Part shown: positions 27,413 through 35,978 of the stretch, one piece after another
Layout of the letters: each line of letters begins with the position of its first letter
How positions within the stretch are numbered: position 1 is the first letter of the stretch
NCBI RefSeq assembly: GCF_000264455.2
Contig: NC_017957.2
Span: forward strand, 124,001 to 188,000
Source: Tistrella mobilis KA081020-065
GTDB lineage: Bacteria; Pseudomonadota; Alphaproteobacteria; Tistrellales; Tistrellaceae
Length of the DNA: 64,000 nt
Direction: 5' to 3'
Translations under genes and position numbers: made by a program
Notes under the pieces: model-generated
Told to the model about the DNA's origin: nothing
What the model saw: the letters and a program-made list of their open reading frames with translations, nothing else
Database searches by the model: none

Positions 27413-27688
27413 TCAGTCGCGGCCACGCGGGCGAGGCAGGGGAATGGCCGCCTCCGTGCCCAGGCGGCGTGCCCACTCCTTCATCTCGTCATGGGGCACC
27501 AGCTCACCGGCGTCGACCTCTGCAAGAGCCTCCAGAGTCTCCTGATATGCCTGCTCTTCCGATGAGATCAGGATTTCAATGGCCTCCTCCAGCACATCGT
27601 CGCGCGACCTTCCCTGACGTCCGGCCAGGACATCAAGACGGGCCACCAGATCGGCCGGCAGATCTGCCGTGACTGTGCGCATGGGCAT
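27413..27688 (-). CDS. Ribbon-helix-helix antitoxin (CopG/ParD-like)
   Basis: A 91-residue protein with an N-terminal RHH domain (MRTVTADLPADLVARLDVLAGRQ, then GRSRDDVLEEAIEILI) followed by an acidic toxin-binding tail (EDAGELVPHDEMKEWARRLG-like). The start ATG 27688 has GGAGG seven bases upstream. It precedes the toxin gene, the standard order, and should repress its own promoter and neutralise the toxin. Confidence 0.87.
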   Translation of the reverse strand: MPMRTVTADLPADLVARLDVLAGRQGRSRDDVLEEAIEILISSEEQAYQETLEALAEVDAGELVPHDEMKEWARRLGTEAAIPLPRPRGRD

Positions 27689-27756
27689 CGCTGAGCCTCC
27701 GTGAACGCGGCACTGCGCGTTGATCATAGCGCCGCCGATGCCCCCGGTCGACAGAC

Positions 27757-28572
27757 TCAGACCGACGCCATACCGCAGATCGCAAAAGGATCGATCGCAT
27801 CGAAATCGGCCGCGACCGGCACGCCCAAGTCGTCGGGCGTGATCGGGCTGCCGGGGGCGCGGCTGCGGTCCAGGCGGATGACCGCCATGCCGGCGCTGCG
27901 GGCGGCGGCGATTTCGCCCGGGTGGTCGGACAGGAACAGGATCTCACGCGGGGGCCGGCCCAGTGCTGCTGCGATCCTCGTATAGGAGCCGGCCTCCACC
28001 TTCAGCCCGGTGGTGGTGTCGAAATTATGCGAGAACAAGGGGTTGAGGTCGCCCGCCTCGGTATGGCCGAACAGCAGCAGCTGGGCTGCGACCGAGCCCG
28101 AGGAATAGACCGCGAGCGTAACCCCCGCCGCATGCCAGCGGCCCAGCGCCGCCGCGACCTCGGGATAGAGATGGGCGCGCAGCGTGCCGTCGGCATAGCC
28201 GTCGGCCCAGATCAGCCCCTGCAGGGTTTTGAGCGGGGTGATCTTGGCGTCGGCATCGATCCAGGCGATCAGCCGGTCGGCCAGGGCGTCGATCTCCCCG
28301 TCCCTGCCCGCCTCGACGCGCCCGCCGGTGGGCGCCGGCAGAGCGCCGCCTTCGGCGCGGATGCGGGCGCGGACGTCGTCGAGGGCGGCCGCGACCTCGG
28401 GCAGATGGGCGTTAGCGTGCAGGAAATCACGCAGCCGCGCGCGGGCGAAGGGAAACAGCACCTCGGACACGAAGGCGATGTCGGTGGTGGTGCCCTCGAT
28501 ATCGGTCAGGACCACCGGTCCGCCATGCGAACCGGTTTCAGGCTGGCCGGCTGCGGTCCGATCACTCGCCAT
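27757..28572 (-). CDS. mtnC: Enolase-phosphatase E1 (methionine salvage)
   Basis: A 271-residue HAD-superfamily enzyme that enolises and dephosphorylates 2,3-diketo-5-methylthiopentyl-1-phosphate to acireductone. HAD motif I is DIEGTT at residues 24-29. Motif II is in LAVYSSGSVAAQ, and the Lys/Asp motifs are in DTTTGLKVEAGSY and ILFLSDHPGEI. It overlaps the acireductone dioxygenase gene by 11 bp. The start ATG at 28572 gives a somewhat long N-terminus, and the core begins near residue 19. Confidence 0.93.
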   Translation of the reverse strand: MASDRTAAGQPETGSHGGPVVLTDIEGTTTDIAFVSEVLFPFARARLRDFLHANAHLPEVAAALDDVRARIRAEGGALPAPTGGRVEAGRDGEIDALADRLIAWIDADAKITPLKTLQGLIWADGYADGTLRAHLYPEVAAALGRWHAAGVTLAVYSSGSVAAQLLLFGHTEAGDLNPLFSHNFDTTTGLKVEAGSYTRIAAALGRPPREILFLSDHPGEIAAARSAGMAVIRLDRSRAPGSPITPDDLGVPVAADFDAIDPFAICGMASV

Positions 28573-29107
28573 GACGCGGGAAGCCCTCTGCGATCGGGCT
28601 GCCGGTGAAGCGTGCCACCCAGCCTTCCGGGTTGGTGAACAGGCGGATCGCGGCGAAACGCGGCGCGGGGCCCATGTCGAACCAGTGCGGCGTGCCGGCG
28701 GGCACCGAAATCAGGTCGTCGCGGCAGCAGAGCGTGCGGAACACCCGGCCGCCCAGATGCAGGTAGAAGGTCCCCTCGCCTTCGACGAAGAAGCGCACCT
28801 CGTCTTCGGCATGGGTGTGCTCGTCCAGAAACTTGCGGCGCAGCACCGGGTGGTCGGGGTTGTCGGGGGTGAGACGGATGACGTCGGCGGTGACATAGCC
28901 GCCCTCGGCCTTCAGCCGTGCAATCTCTGGCGCATAGGCGCCCAGGATCTCGGCCGCATCGCTTTCGATGCCGAGGGCATGGCGCGCGTCCCACCTTTCG
29001 AAACGCACGCCGACCTCGGCCAGCAGACGCGCGATCGCCGCCGCATCATCGGTATCGGCGATCACCTGTGCGGGATCGGTTTCGGCATGAACGACCAGAC
29101 GGCTCAT
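28562..29107 (-). CDS. mtnD: Acireductone dioxygenase
   Basis: A 181-residue cupin (ARD) that oxidises acireductone to 2-keto-4-methylthiobutyrate and formate (Fe form). Metal ligands are visible: H-T-H at about 92 and 94 and E98 in EHTHAEDEVRFFVEG, and a further His in GTPHWFDMG near residue 137. The length matches the family. It starts in a 4-bp overlap with mtnB and ends inside mtnC, so mtnB-mtnD-mtnC is one coupled operon. Confidence 0.95.
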   Translation of the reverse strand: MSRLVVHAETDPAQVIADTDDAAAIARLLAEVGVRFERWDARHALGIESDAAEILGAYAPEIARLKAEGGYVTADVIRLTPDNPDHPVLRRKFLDEHTHAEDEVRFFVEGEGTFYLHLGGRVFRTLCCRDDLISVPAGTPHWFDMGPAPRFAAIRLFTNPEGWVARFTGSPIAEGFPRHGE

Positions 29108-29733
29108 CCGGCAATCCTCCGCAGTTCAAGAGACAGGGAAAACAGGGCGTCGAAGGCATCGAGATGGCGTTCAGCATCGGCCGGCGTCGCACCCCAGGCA
29201 TAGATGCCGTGGCCGGCGAGCAGATAGCCGGGCGCCGCCACCTGCCCCCCGGGCCGGGGTGTAGCCAGATGCGCCGATACCCGCCCGGCGAGCGCAACCG
29301 TGTCCTGATCATTGGGGAAGACCGGCACGGTCACGGTCACGTCATGAGTGGTGATGCCGGCGAAGGCCTTCTGCAGCTCCCACCCCGCCAGCGCCAGCAC
29401 GCCATCGCCTGCGCGCAGATGCGAGATCAGCATCGAGGCCGGGCTGTGGACATGGAAGATGGCGCCGATCGCCGGATCGTCGCGATAGAGCGCCTGGTGC
29501 AGCGGCGTCTCGGCCGAGGTGCCGGCCGGCGCGGGGCCGTCGATCGCGACCTCGGCCAGATCCGCTGGCACGAGCCGGCCCTTGTCGCGGCCCGACCGGG
29601 TGACCAGCATCCGGCCTCCGTCCAGCCGCACCGAGAAATTGCCCGAGGTCGCAGGCACCCAACCGCGCGCAGCCGCCGCGCGGCCCGCCTGGATCACGGC
29701 CGCCGCCGCCTCGTCAAAACCCATCCCGCCCAT
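29104..29733 (-). CDS. mtnB: Methylthioribulose-1-phosphate dehydratase
   Basis: A 209-residue class II aldolase-fold enzyme that dehydrates methylthioribulose-1-phosphate. Zinc ligands appear in IFHVHSPASMLIS and in LAGHGIYAWG, and GNFSVRLDGGRMLVTRSGRDKG is the substrate-binding strand. It is first in the operon. The first steps (mtnP/mtnN, mtnK, mtnA) are not in the window and must be elsewhere in the genome if the pathway is complete. Confidence 0.93.
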   Translation of the reverse strand: MGGMGFDEAAAAVIQAGRAAAARGWVPATSGNFSVRLDGGRMLVTRSGRDKGRLVPADLAEVAIDGPAPAGTSAETPLHQALYRDDPAIGAIFHVHSPASMLISHLRAGDGVLALAGWELQKAFAGITTHDVTVTVPVFPNDQDTVALAGRVSAHLATPRPGGQVAAPGYLLAGHGIYAWGATPADAERHLDAFDALFSLSLELRRIAG

Positions 29734-29767
29734 GGCGTGTTATTGTCTCCGGCAATGGTCACTCACA

Positions 29768-29792
29768 CCCGGCCGGCCTCTTCCGGGCCGGG
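29768..29792. repeat. GC-rich hairpin in the mtnB leader
   Basis: CCCGGCCGG and CCGGGCCGGG form a near-perfect stem with a CCTCTT loop, 35-60 bp upstream of mtnB. It could be an attenuator or a simple leader hairpin; no T-run follows. Confidence 0.4.
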
Positions 29793-29805
29793 CGGACGCG
29801 ACACC

Positions 29806-29832
29806 ATCCTAGACAAGGGGGGTGAAGTTCAA
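29806..29832 (-). promoter_or_regulatory. Possible sigma-70-type promoter for mtnBDC
   Basis: On the minus strand TTGAAC (29827-29832) and TAGGAT (29806-29811) are separated by 15 bases. The elements are recognisable, but the spacer is short. Confidence 0.3.
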
Positions 29833-30219
29833 AACGAAAAATCGCTGTTCATCGATCTTATTACACAGTTAGAATATGTTATTCGCCCTCTACCCTTCCC
29901 TTCCCGCCCCGCACGCCGCGGCGCCACACCTCGCTTGCGCGCGGAAGACGGGGATTGTTGACGAGGATGGTTGATGGTCGGGACCGATAATCCGTACCGG
30001 GCATCAACCCGCTGCATGACCCCGGTTATCGACCTTGATGCCGTGTTTTCGCAGCCATGCCCGATGCCTCGCGGGGCCTTTTACAGCCGATGAGAGCGGC
30101 CGTCCAGAGCGGGACCCGGCCAGGTTGGGGACCGTCAGATGTGGGACGAACAGATCGGGGCCCATCAGAGCAGGCACTGGCCGGCCGCGGCGGTACCCGG
30201 CCCGGTCTTGATCATTCAT

Positions 30220-32014
30220 GATTGCGCAAGATGGATCTGGCGAGAAATGGCCCGATGACGCGGCCTCACGACGGCGGAGAGCGACGGCACCGCGGATCCC
30301 GGCCACTTTCCGCCGCACCCGGCGTCCAACGGAACAGGACGGGACCAACCGCCGCATCGCCGCTCTCTCGCCGGATCTGGCCTGCGCCGGCCCCCCTTCG
30401 GCCAGACAGGGCCGGACGGGCCCCCCCTTCCAAGGCACTCTGCGGGTGCCAACCACCGGCGGGGCCATTCGGCCGGGGTGGCGGCCGTCAGTCACGCTTG
30501 CCAGTTCCAGATTGCGCAATATAGATCTGGCTGGAAACGGGGTGGTGCGGCAAGCCCCGGCGCCCCCTGGCCTCAGCCGTATCATGGCCAGATCCAGGCG
30601 GTGCAAGACCGTTCCGGGCACCAACGCCCGCGCCTGCCGCACCATAGGGGTGCCGATGACGGGTCGGCACAGAGAGCTTCCGCCATCCTCGCCAATTCCA
30701 GATTGCGCAGGATAGATCTGGCAGGAAATAGCATGGTCCAGCCAGCCCGACGCCTGCCGTGCCAGGCTGGTGGGCCGGTGGGCTGATCGGGCGCGGCGGG
30801 ATCCGCCATGCTCCGGCCGATACCTGCCCGCGCAGAGCTGTCATGGCTGAGCAGGGCCGTACCCAACGCGGCCTGCAGGTGCCGTAGACGAGCCGGGCCT
30901 TCAGGTCTGCGCGGAAGACCGCGACGATCCCCACCCATGCCCGAGGAGGGGCGGAGCCCGGCGTCCACATCCAGGCAGCGAGGCGCCAGGCTTACCGTGT
31001 TCGCCGGACGAGTGGGCGCGGCTGGGGCGCCGAGGTCGCGGAGGTCGCAACTATCACCGGAAATCTTGATTGCGCCAGAAAGATCTGGCTGGAAACAGCC
31101 TCATACAGCCACCCACCATCCGCGCCCTGGGGACCACTGCGGATGCCCGGACCCCATGGCCAACGAAAGGAGGGAGGGGGCGGGGCGGCAGTCATATCCC
31201 GCCGGATCGCCGCCTGAGCCTGGTGGCGGCGCCCGGTCCCGCGCCCCCGTCCGCGCCGGCTGCCGGTCTGTTCATCCTGTCGGGTCGGAGAGCAGGGGCG
31301 GCGAGGGGAGGGGTCTGTCTGCCAGTTCCTGATTGCGCAAGATGGATCTGGCAGGAAATAGCCTTATGAGGGCACGCGCTTTCGGCCGTCGGAGGTGACG
31401 CGCAGATGGGGGAGGGGGCTGGATCGGTGATCGTCCCTTATCTCCTTGTATTTCTTTGCAATTCTGGCGAGAAAATAGCGGAACGGACGACGACGACCGG
31501 CGCGGCCGAAGCAAGAGGCAAGCCTCTGCCATTTCTTGCAGGAACATGATTGCGCCAGATATTTCTGGCAGGAAATAGCAGCTTAAAGCGTTCATCCAGG
31601 GCAGGGGTGGACCGCAGTCAGGGGCGGAGCGGCCGGCTGCGGCGCTCGCCAGATCAAGATTGCGCAATGTTAATCTGGCTGGATCAGGCCTTCTTCTACC
31701 ATGTGGGCGTGCCGTGAGAGACCGGCACTGCCACACTGGCCGGGCAGGCGGGCGGCCGGGCAGGCCAGACGGTGACACTGGGCCCGGGCAGGCACCAGCC
31801 TGAACGAGATTGCGCCAGCTTTTTCCAGATTGATCCTGCCGTAATTCCGGCGCCCGGCCTGCCGGTCGATCCATCCGGATCCTGGCGCATCCCGCCTGAT
31901 CCCGCCTGATCCCGCCGGATCCCGACAGATCCGGCGGGATGCGGCAGGTAGGAGATGGTTGTTGCCTGCGTCAGCTCTTTCCTGATTGCGCAATATTTTT
32001 CTGGCAGGAAATGG
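30220..32014 (+). repeat. Nine dispersed 31-bp direct repeats (candidate centromere/control iterons)
   Basis: Copies start at 30220, 30510, 30701, 31068, 31331, 31548, 31658, 31808 and 31984, all in the same orientation. The shared left part is GATTGCGC(A/C)(A/G), and the right part is (A/T)TCTGGC(A/T)GGAAA(T/C)(A/G)G; the middle is variable and AT-rich. The copies at 31658 and 31808 are the most diverged. Spacing is irregular (110-367 bp), and the DNA between copies is unrelated, so only the 31-bp blocks are conserved. A tenth variant lies upstream of parA at 27071. This suggests a binding site for a partition or replication protein. Confidence 0.88.
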
Positions 32015-32146
32015 ACGCTGCGGCGGCGAAAGCGGCGTGCCGGGGCCAACTCGCCGGCGGCACCGGCTGCCGAGACGTGGTAGTCTGGCCGCGGACACAC
32101 CACCGCCAGCAGATGGGGGCGGCCACCCCCGGCCGCCCGGAGACGC

Positions 32147-33436
32147 ATGAAGCGACCGACCAAACGGACGGATACCCAGATCGACCTGTTCGTCGCACTG
32201 CCGGGCACCATCCCGACTTACGACCAGCAGGACACGATGGAGCTGCCCTTCTTCTCGCTGGCCAAGCCGACGCCGACCTCGCGCCGGTCTTCGATCGACT
32301 ACCGGGCGACGGACGGCAATACCGAGATCCATATCAACGTCACCGCGCCCGAGAGCATCGGCGTCGCCACGATCTGGGATGCCGACATCCTGATCTGGGC
32401 CGCCAGCCAGCTGCGCGCGGCGCTGGACCGGGGCGAGCCGACCTCTCCGACCATCCGGGTCTCGCTGTACGAATTGCTGCGCGGCATCGGCCGGCCGACC
32501 GGCGGCGACGAATACCGCCGCATCCTGAAGGCGCTGGAACGGCTGAACGCCACCTTCATCCGCACCAATGTCCGCAGCGGCCGCCGCCGCGACCCCAAGG
32601 GCTTCCACTGGCTGGAGAGCTATTCGGCCCCGCTGGACGAAAACGGCCGCTCGCTCGGCATCGAATTCACCATCGCGGACTGGCTGTACAAGGGCATCGT
32701 GACCGACCGGCTGGTGCTGAGCATCGACCGGTCGTATTTCCAGCTGTCGGGCGGCATCGAACGCTGGCTTTATCGCCTGATCCGGCGCTATTCCACCGCC
32801 AACACCCAGGGCTATGTGCTGCCGCTGCGCTTCCTGCACGAGACCAGCGGCACAACCCAGCGCTATGCCGATTTCGCGAAGGAACTGCGCCGCACCATCG
32901 CCCGCCAGCGCCTGCCCGGCTATTGGCTGGATCTGCGCACGCAGGAAGGCGTGGGCGAGGTGCTGTACTTCGTGGCGCGCGAACACCTGGCCCCGGTCCT
33001 GCCGGCGCCAGAGGTGGAGGCGAACGGCCGCAAGCGCCGCAAGGCACCGGCACCGGCGCCCGAAACCGCCACCGACGCGCTGATGGAAACAACGGTGGAA
33101 ATCCTGCAACCGCCGGCCAGGTCCCGGCGCAAGGCCGCCGCATCCGCAGATCACGCCGCCAACGCCGCGGCGGGCGAGGGGCCCAAGCCCCGAACCCGAC
33201 GCAAGACCACAGCCGCACCGGCCGATACGCCGCCCGCAGGGGCCGAAACCCCGACAGACCGGCCGCTGACCGCCGATCTGCTCGACCAGGCGGTTCAGGC
33301 CGCGGCAAAACCCGCCCGCAAGCCGCGCAGCACAGGCCGCAAGACCGCCGGTGCCGGGGCAACCGCCCCGAAAAAACCCGCCGCAACGCGCAAACCGCGC
33401 GCAACCACCACCGCGAAGGGGGCGAAACCCCGATAG
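32147..33436 (+). CDS. repA: Plasmid replication initiator, RPA family (RepA)
   Basis: A 429-residue initiator of the RPA/RepA family found on alphaproteobacterial plasmids. Family marks are IDLFVALPG, MELPFFSLAK, IWDADILIWAASQL, YELLRGIGRPTGGDEYRRILKALERLNATFIRT and LSIDRSYFQLSGGIERWLYRLIRRY. The conserved domain covers residues about 10-290; the last 130 residues are a low-complexity Ala/Lys/Arg/Pro-rich tail. GGAGA precedes ATG 32147. Two 19-bp iterons lie within the 3' end of the gene (33239 and 33418), the second covering the stop codon. It probably binds these and the downstream iterons to start replication. Confidence 0.92.
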   Translation: MKRPTKRTDTQIDLFVALPGTIPTYDQQDTMELPFFSLAKPTPTSRRSSIDYRATDGNTEIHINVTAPESIGVATIWDADILIWAASQLRAALDRGEPTSPTIRVSLYELLRGIGRPTGGDEYRRILKALERLNATFIRTNVRSGRRRDPKGFHWLESYSAPLDENGRSLGIEFTIADWLYKGIVTDRLVLSIDRSYFQLSGGIERWLYRLIRRYSTANTQGYVLPLRFLHETSGTTQRYADFAKELRRTIARQRLPGYWLDLRTQEGVGEVLYFVAREHLAPVLPAPEVEANGRKRRKAPAPAPETATDALMETTVEILQPPARSRRKAAASADHAANAAAGEGPKPRTRRKTTAAPADTPPAGAETPTDRPLTADLLDQAVQAAAKPARKPRSTGRKTAGAGATAPKKPAATRKPRATTTAKGAKPR

Positions 33437-34347
33437 GGTAGGGGACGCGCCGACCGGCGCCATAACGGCAGGGATGACGGCGTAAGCCCTTGATCATCAA
33501 GACAAGATGGCGCGGGCGCGAGCCGGCCGCCGCTGCGGCCAGGGCGCCGATACGCCATGGCGGGACGACACAACCCGACAGGCCCGCCCGACACGACACC
33601 CCGGCAGCACGGCACGCCTGCGGATAGCACAACCGGCACAACCCTTTGAACCATAGGCAGCTTCCGGGCACCACCTCTGCGCCGGGGGGCGAAACCCCGA
33701 TAGAGCGGCGCCGGCCGCCACGCCCCCTGCGCGCAGGGCAGAACGAGGATACGCCCCCCATACGCAGTCGCCGGCGGCCGGAATTGTGGTCGCCAGGGGC
33801 CGAAACCCCGATAGCACGCGCGTCGGAACCGGCTTTCGGGGGGCCGAAACCCCGAGAGTCAGGGCCAGGGGAGGGCGGTTCACGGGGGCCGAAACCCCGG
33901 CAATTCCGCCAGTTCGGGGGGTAAAACCCCGTGTCATGGCCGGGCGAGGGCCACAGCCACGCCCCCGGGGCCGTGTCGGCAGCCGATCCGCCGGCCGGGC
34001 ATCGGGCAGACGAAACCTCTCTGTTGCCGCATTTTTTTTGCCAGGGGCCGAAACCCCGACTCCGACAGCACCGGCCCGCAGCCACCAGCCACGCCCCGGA
34101 AAACCGGTATCCCACAAGCCGATTCGGGGTTTCGGCCCCCAAGCGTCCCAGAGACGCCAGACCGACCCACCACGGCCCGGACCGCGGGAGTCCGGCAGGA
34201 ATCCACGGCTCCCGCAGGGGACAGCGCGGCGCGGCTCTCATACCTCTGCCATCAGAGGCCGAACACACCCGCAGCAGGGCGTTTCAAATGCAGCGAAGAC
34301 TCCGGGGGCCGAAACCCCGATTCCCCTGGGGGCCGAAACCCCGATGA
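33239..34347. other. Iteron array, probable replication origin (oriV)
   Basis: Eleven copies of a 19-bp element with consensus GGGGCCGAAACCCCGATAG. Direct copies start at 33239, 33418, 33685, 33796, 33840, 33885, 33917 (degenerate), 34044, 34305 and 34329; one inverted copy spans 34121-34139. The core GGGG..GAAACCCCG is nearly invariant. Each core is itself a short inverted repeat (GGGG/CCCC). The array begins inside repA and continues through more than 900 bp of non-coding DNA with a T8 tract at about 34032-34039, a typical layout for an iteron-regulated origin next to its initiator. Confidence 0.87.
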
Positions 34348-34774
34348 TTATTTGCAGAAACCATGTATTGGGGGCTTGACAGACGCGGGAAGGCGTCCGG
34401 ACTCGGCTTGACTCCAGGCTTTGGGGTGCGTTTCTCTTGTTTCTGACCGGAGTTGGGCCGGTTTTCTCATGCAGGCCGTGAGTCGTTCTGCTCCGACCGC
34501 AGATCACGAATGCAGGCCACGAACAGGGAGATGCGCCGATCATGACCCCGAAATGAGATAGTCCCGTTTACGAAGCCGCTTTGGGCGACACCGCAAACGG
34601 GACCGACCTCGACTGACAGACTGGCATTCGCCGCCCTATCAGCACCGTGACAAGTCTGATTCTAGGCGTAAGTGCTACTGTTTTCAAGCGCCGACAAGGC
34701 GTTGACGGTCTTCCTTTGCTTGTCGTCCGGATGTGACACCGCGGATCACCAGATCCGGCCGGGAGTGTTTTGTC
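33437..34774. other. 1.3-kb non-coding region downstream of repA
   Basis: This region contains most of the iterons up to 34347, then about 400 bp without a gene. The latter holds a TTGACA hexamer near 34376 and an inverted repeat at 34561-34603. Long frames on the minus strand here run through the iterons and are not considered genes. Confidence 0.65.
34561..34603. repeat. Inverted repeat between oriV and the winged-helix gene
   Basis: GTCCCGTTT (34561-34569) and AAACGGGAC (34595-34603) are perfect 9-bp inverses around a 25-base loop. It may be part of a small regulatory RNA, an operator pair or the end of a decayed mobile element; nothing decides between these. Confidence 0.5.
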
Positions 34775-35935
34775 GTGTCCGACATCTTTGAACCGACCCG
34801 CCTCGGCTGGCTGCAAAGCGTGCAGCGCAGCCGGGAGACGGATGTTTATGGCCTGGCGCTGGCCGCCAGTCTGAGCGTGCTGGCCGGCAGCGACCATGTC
34901 GTGCGCGCCAGCCTGCGCGAACTGGCCGAAACCGCCCGCATCAGCCCCAAAACCGCCGGCGACCGCCTGCAACGCCTGGCCGAAGACGGTCTGCTGACCC
35001 TGGTCGACACCGGCGCCACCGGCGGCCATCAGCCGCGGCGCTTCTATCGGCTCGCCATGGCCGGCGTTGTTCCAGGCAGCCGGGGGCATGATGCCCGGGA
35101 GGCGGCGGCCATCCCCGCGGCCATGGCGACGCCGAAGCCCACGGCATTGGCGGCAGACCCGGCGCCGATCGTCGATCCGATGATCCGGCTGGTCAGCCGC
35201 ATCCAGCAGACGGCCGCGGCCCCGGGCTGGAAACGGGTGAAGGCGGCCGCCGCGGTGGCCGCCGCCGTCGAGGCCGCCGGCCTCGATGCGGTGGAAGACT
35301 TCGCCGACCGTCTGGGGGCCGGCCCGAAACGCCCGGCCTATGACATCGCCGTCGCCCTGTCGCAGCTGGCCGCCACCGCACCGACCACTGCACCGGCAGC
35401 CACCGGCGATGCCGGCCAACGCGACGACGACGCGCGGCACGAGACCGGGGCCGCCCCCGAGGAGAGACGATTCGAGGATGGGCGATCCGAAGACAGACGA
35501 TCCGGGGATGGGCAGACCCCGCCCCCTGCACCGCCGCTGCCCGCCGCCTATCGGGCCGAAGCCGAAAGCCTGGTGGTCCTGGCCGGGCTCGACCCGGCGC
35601 GCCGGCGCACGCTGGACGCGCTGGTGACCGCAAGCGGCCGCCCGGCCCCCTGCTGGGGCCTGCGCGACATGACCGTCACCGCCATCGGCCGGGCCCTGGC
35701 CGAGGCCGATCACGGCCATATCGTCATCCCCCCATCCGTCGCGGATCTCCGCCACGACCTGCGCCCCAGACCCGCCTGCCAGACCACCCTGGCGCCCATA
35801 GGACTCACCAGGAACAGGACTCTTCCTTCAAGACCATATCCGGACTCGGATTCGGAGCCGGGGTTGATGAGAATGGCAGGACGGCTTGCCGGCACGTCCG
35901 GTGGCGAGATGGTCGGACAGCGGGTCACGGGGTGA
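34775..35935 (+). CDS. Winged-helix DNA-binding protein of unknown function (plasmid backbone)
   Basis: A 386-residue protein starting at GTG 34775 with GGGAG nine bases upstream. Residues about 35-105 look like a winged helix (HVVRASLRELAETARISPKTAGDRLQRL, then AEDGLLTLVDTG). The rest is Ala/Pro-rich with a polar linker (a short EDGRSEDRRSGDG repeat near residue 235) and no recognisable domain. It lies between the iteron origin and the giant STAND gene, ending 43 bp before it, so the two may be cotranscribed. It could be a copy-control or partition accessory protein, or the regulator of the defence gene. I do not recognise the family. Confidence 0.65.
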   Translation: MSDIFEPTRLGWLQSVQRSRETDVYGLALAASLSVLAGSDHVVRASLRELAETARISPKTAGDRLQRLAEDGLLTLVDTGATGGHQPRRFYRLAMAGVVPGSRGHDAREAAAIPAAMATPKPTALAADPAPIVDPMIRLVSRIQQTAAAPGWKRVKAAAAVAAAVEAAGLDAVEDFADRLGAGPKRPAYDIAVALSQLAATAPTTAPAATGDAGQRDDDARHETGAAPEERRFEDGRSEDRRSGDGQTPPPAPPLPAAYRAEAESLVVLAGLDPARRRTLDALVTASGRPAPCWGLRDMTVTAIGRALAEADHGHIVIPPSVADLRHDLRPRPACQTTLAPIGLTRNRTLPSRPYPDSDSEPGLMRMAGRLAGTSGGEMVGQRVTG

Positions 35936-35978
35936 GGCGGATGATGTGGCCCGGCAGGGTGATCGAGGTGATGGTGCC

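Larger units (their letters stand above)
29734..32146. other. 2.4-kb non-coding region upstream of repA
   Basis: No reading frame here has family similarity or a good ribosome site; those present are shadows of biased GC DNA interrupted by the repeats. The stretch holds the mtn promoter region on the left, an AT-rich patch near 29840-29890, and nine dispersed 31-bp repeats between 30220 and 32014. Its size and repeat content fit a plasmid centromere or origin-control region. Confidence 0.7.

Noticed and set aside
30004-31874. Several frames of 100-210 codons in the repeat region upstream of repA
   Set aside because: They run through the 31-bp repeats, lack good ribosome sites and similarity, and their coding character disappears between repeats.
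32667-34268. 533-codon minus-strand frame across repA and the iterons
   Set aside because: Opposite the RepA coding region; its repeated GVSAP-type motifs come from the iterons themselves.
34568-35755. 395-codon minus-strand frame opposite the winged-helix gene, considered as a transposase remnant
   Set aside because: No transposase motif was found; the plus-strand frame has a better start and a winged-helix domain.
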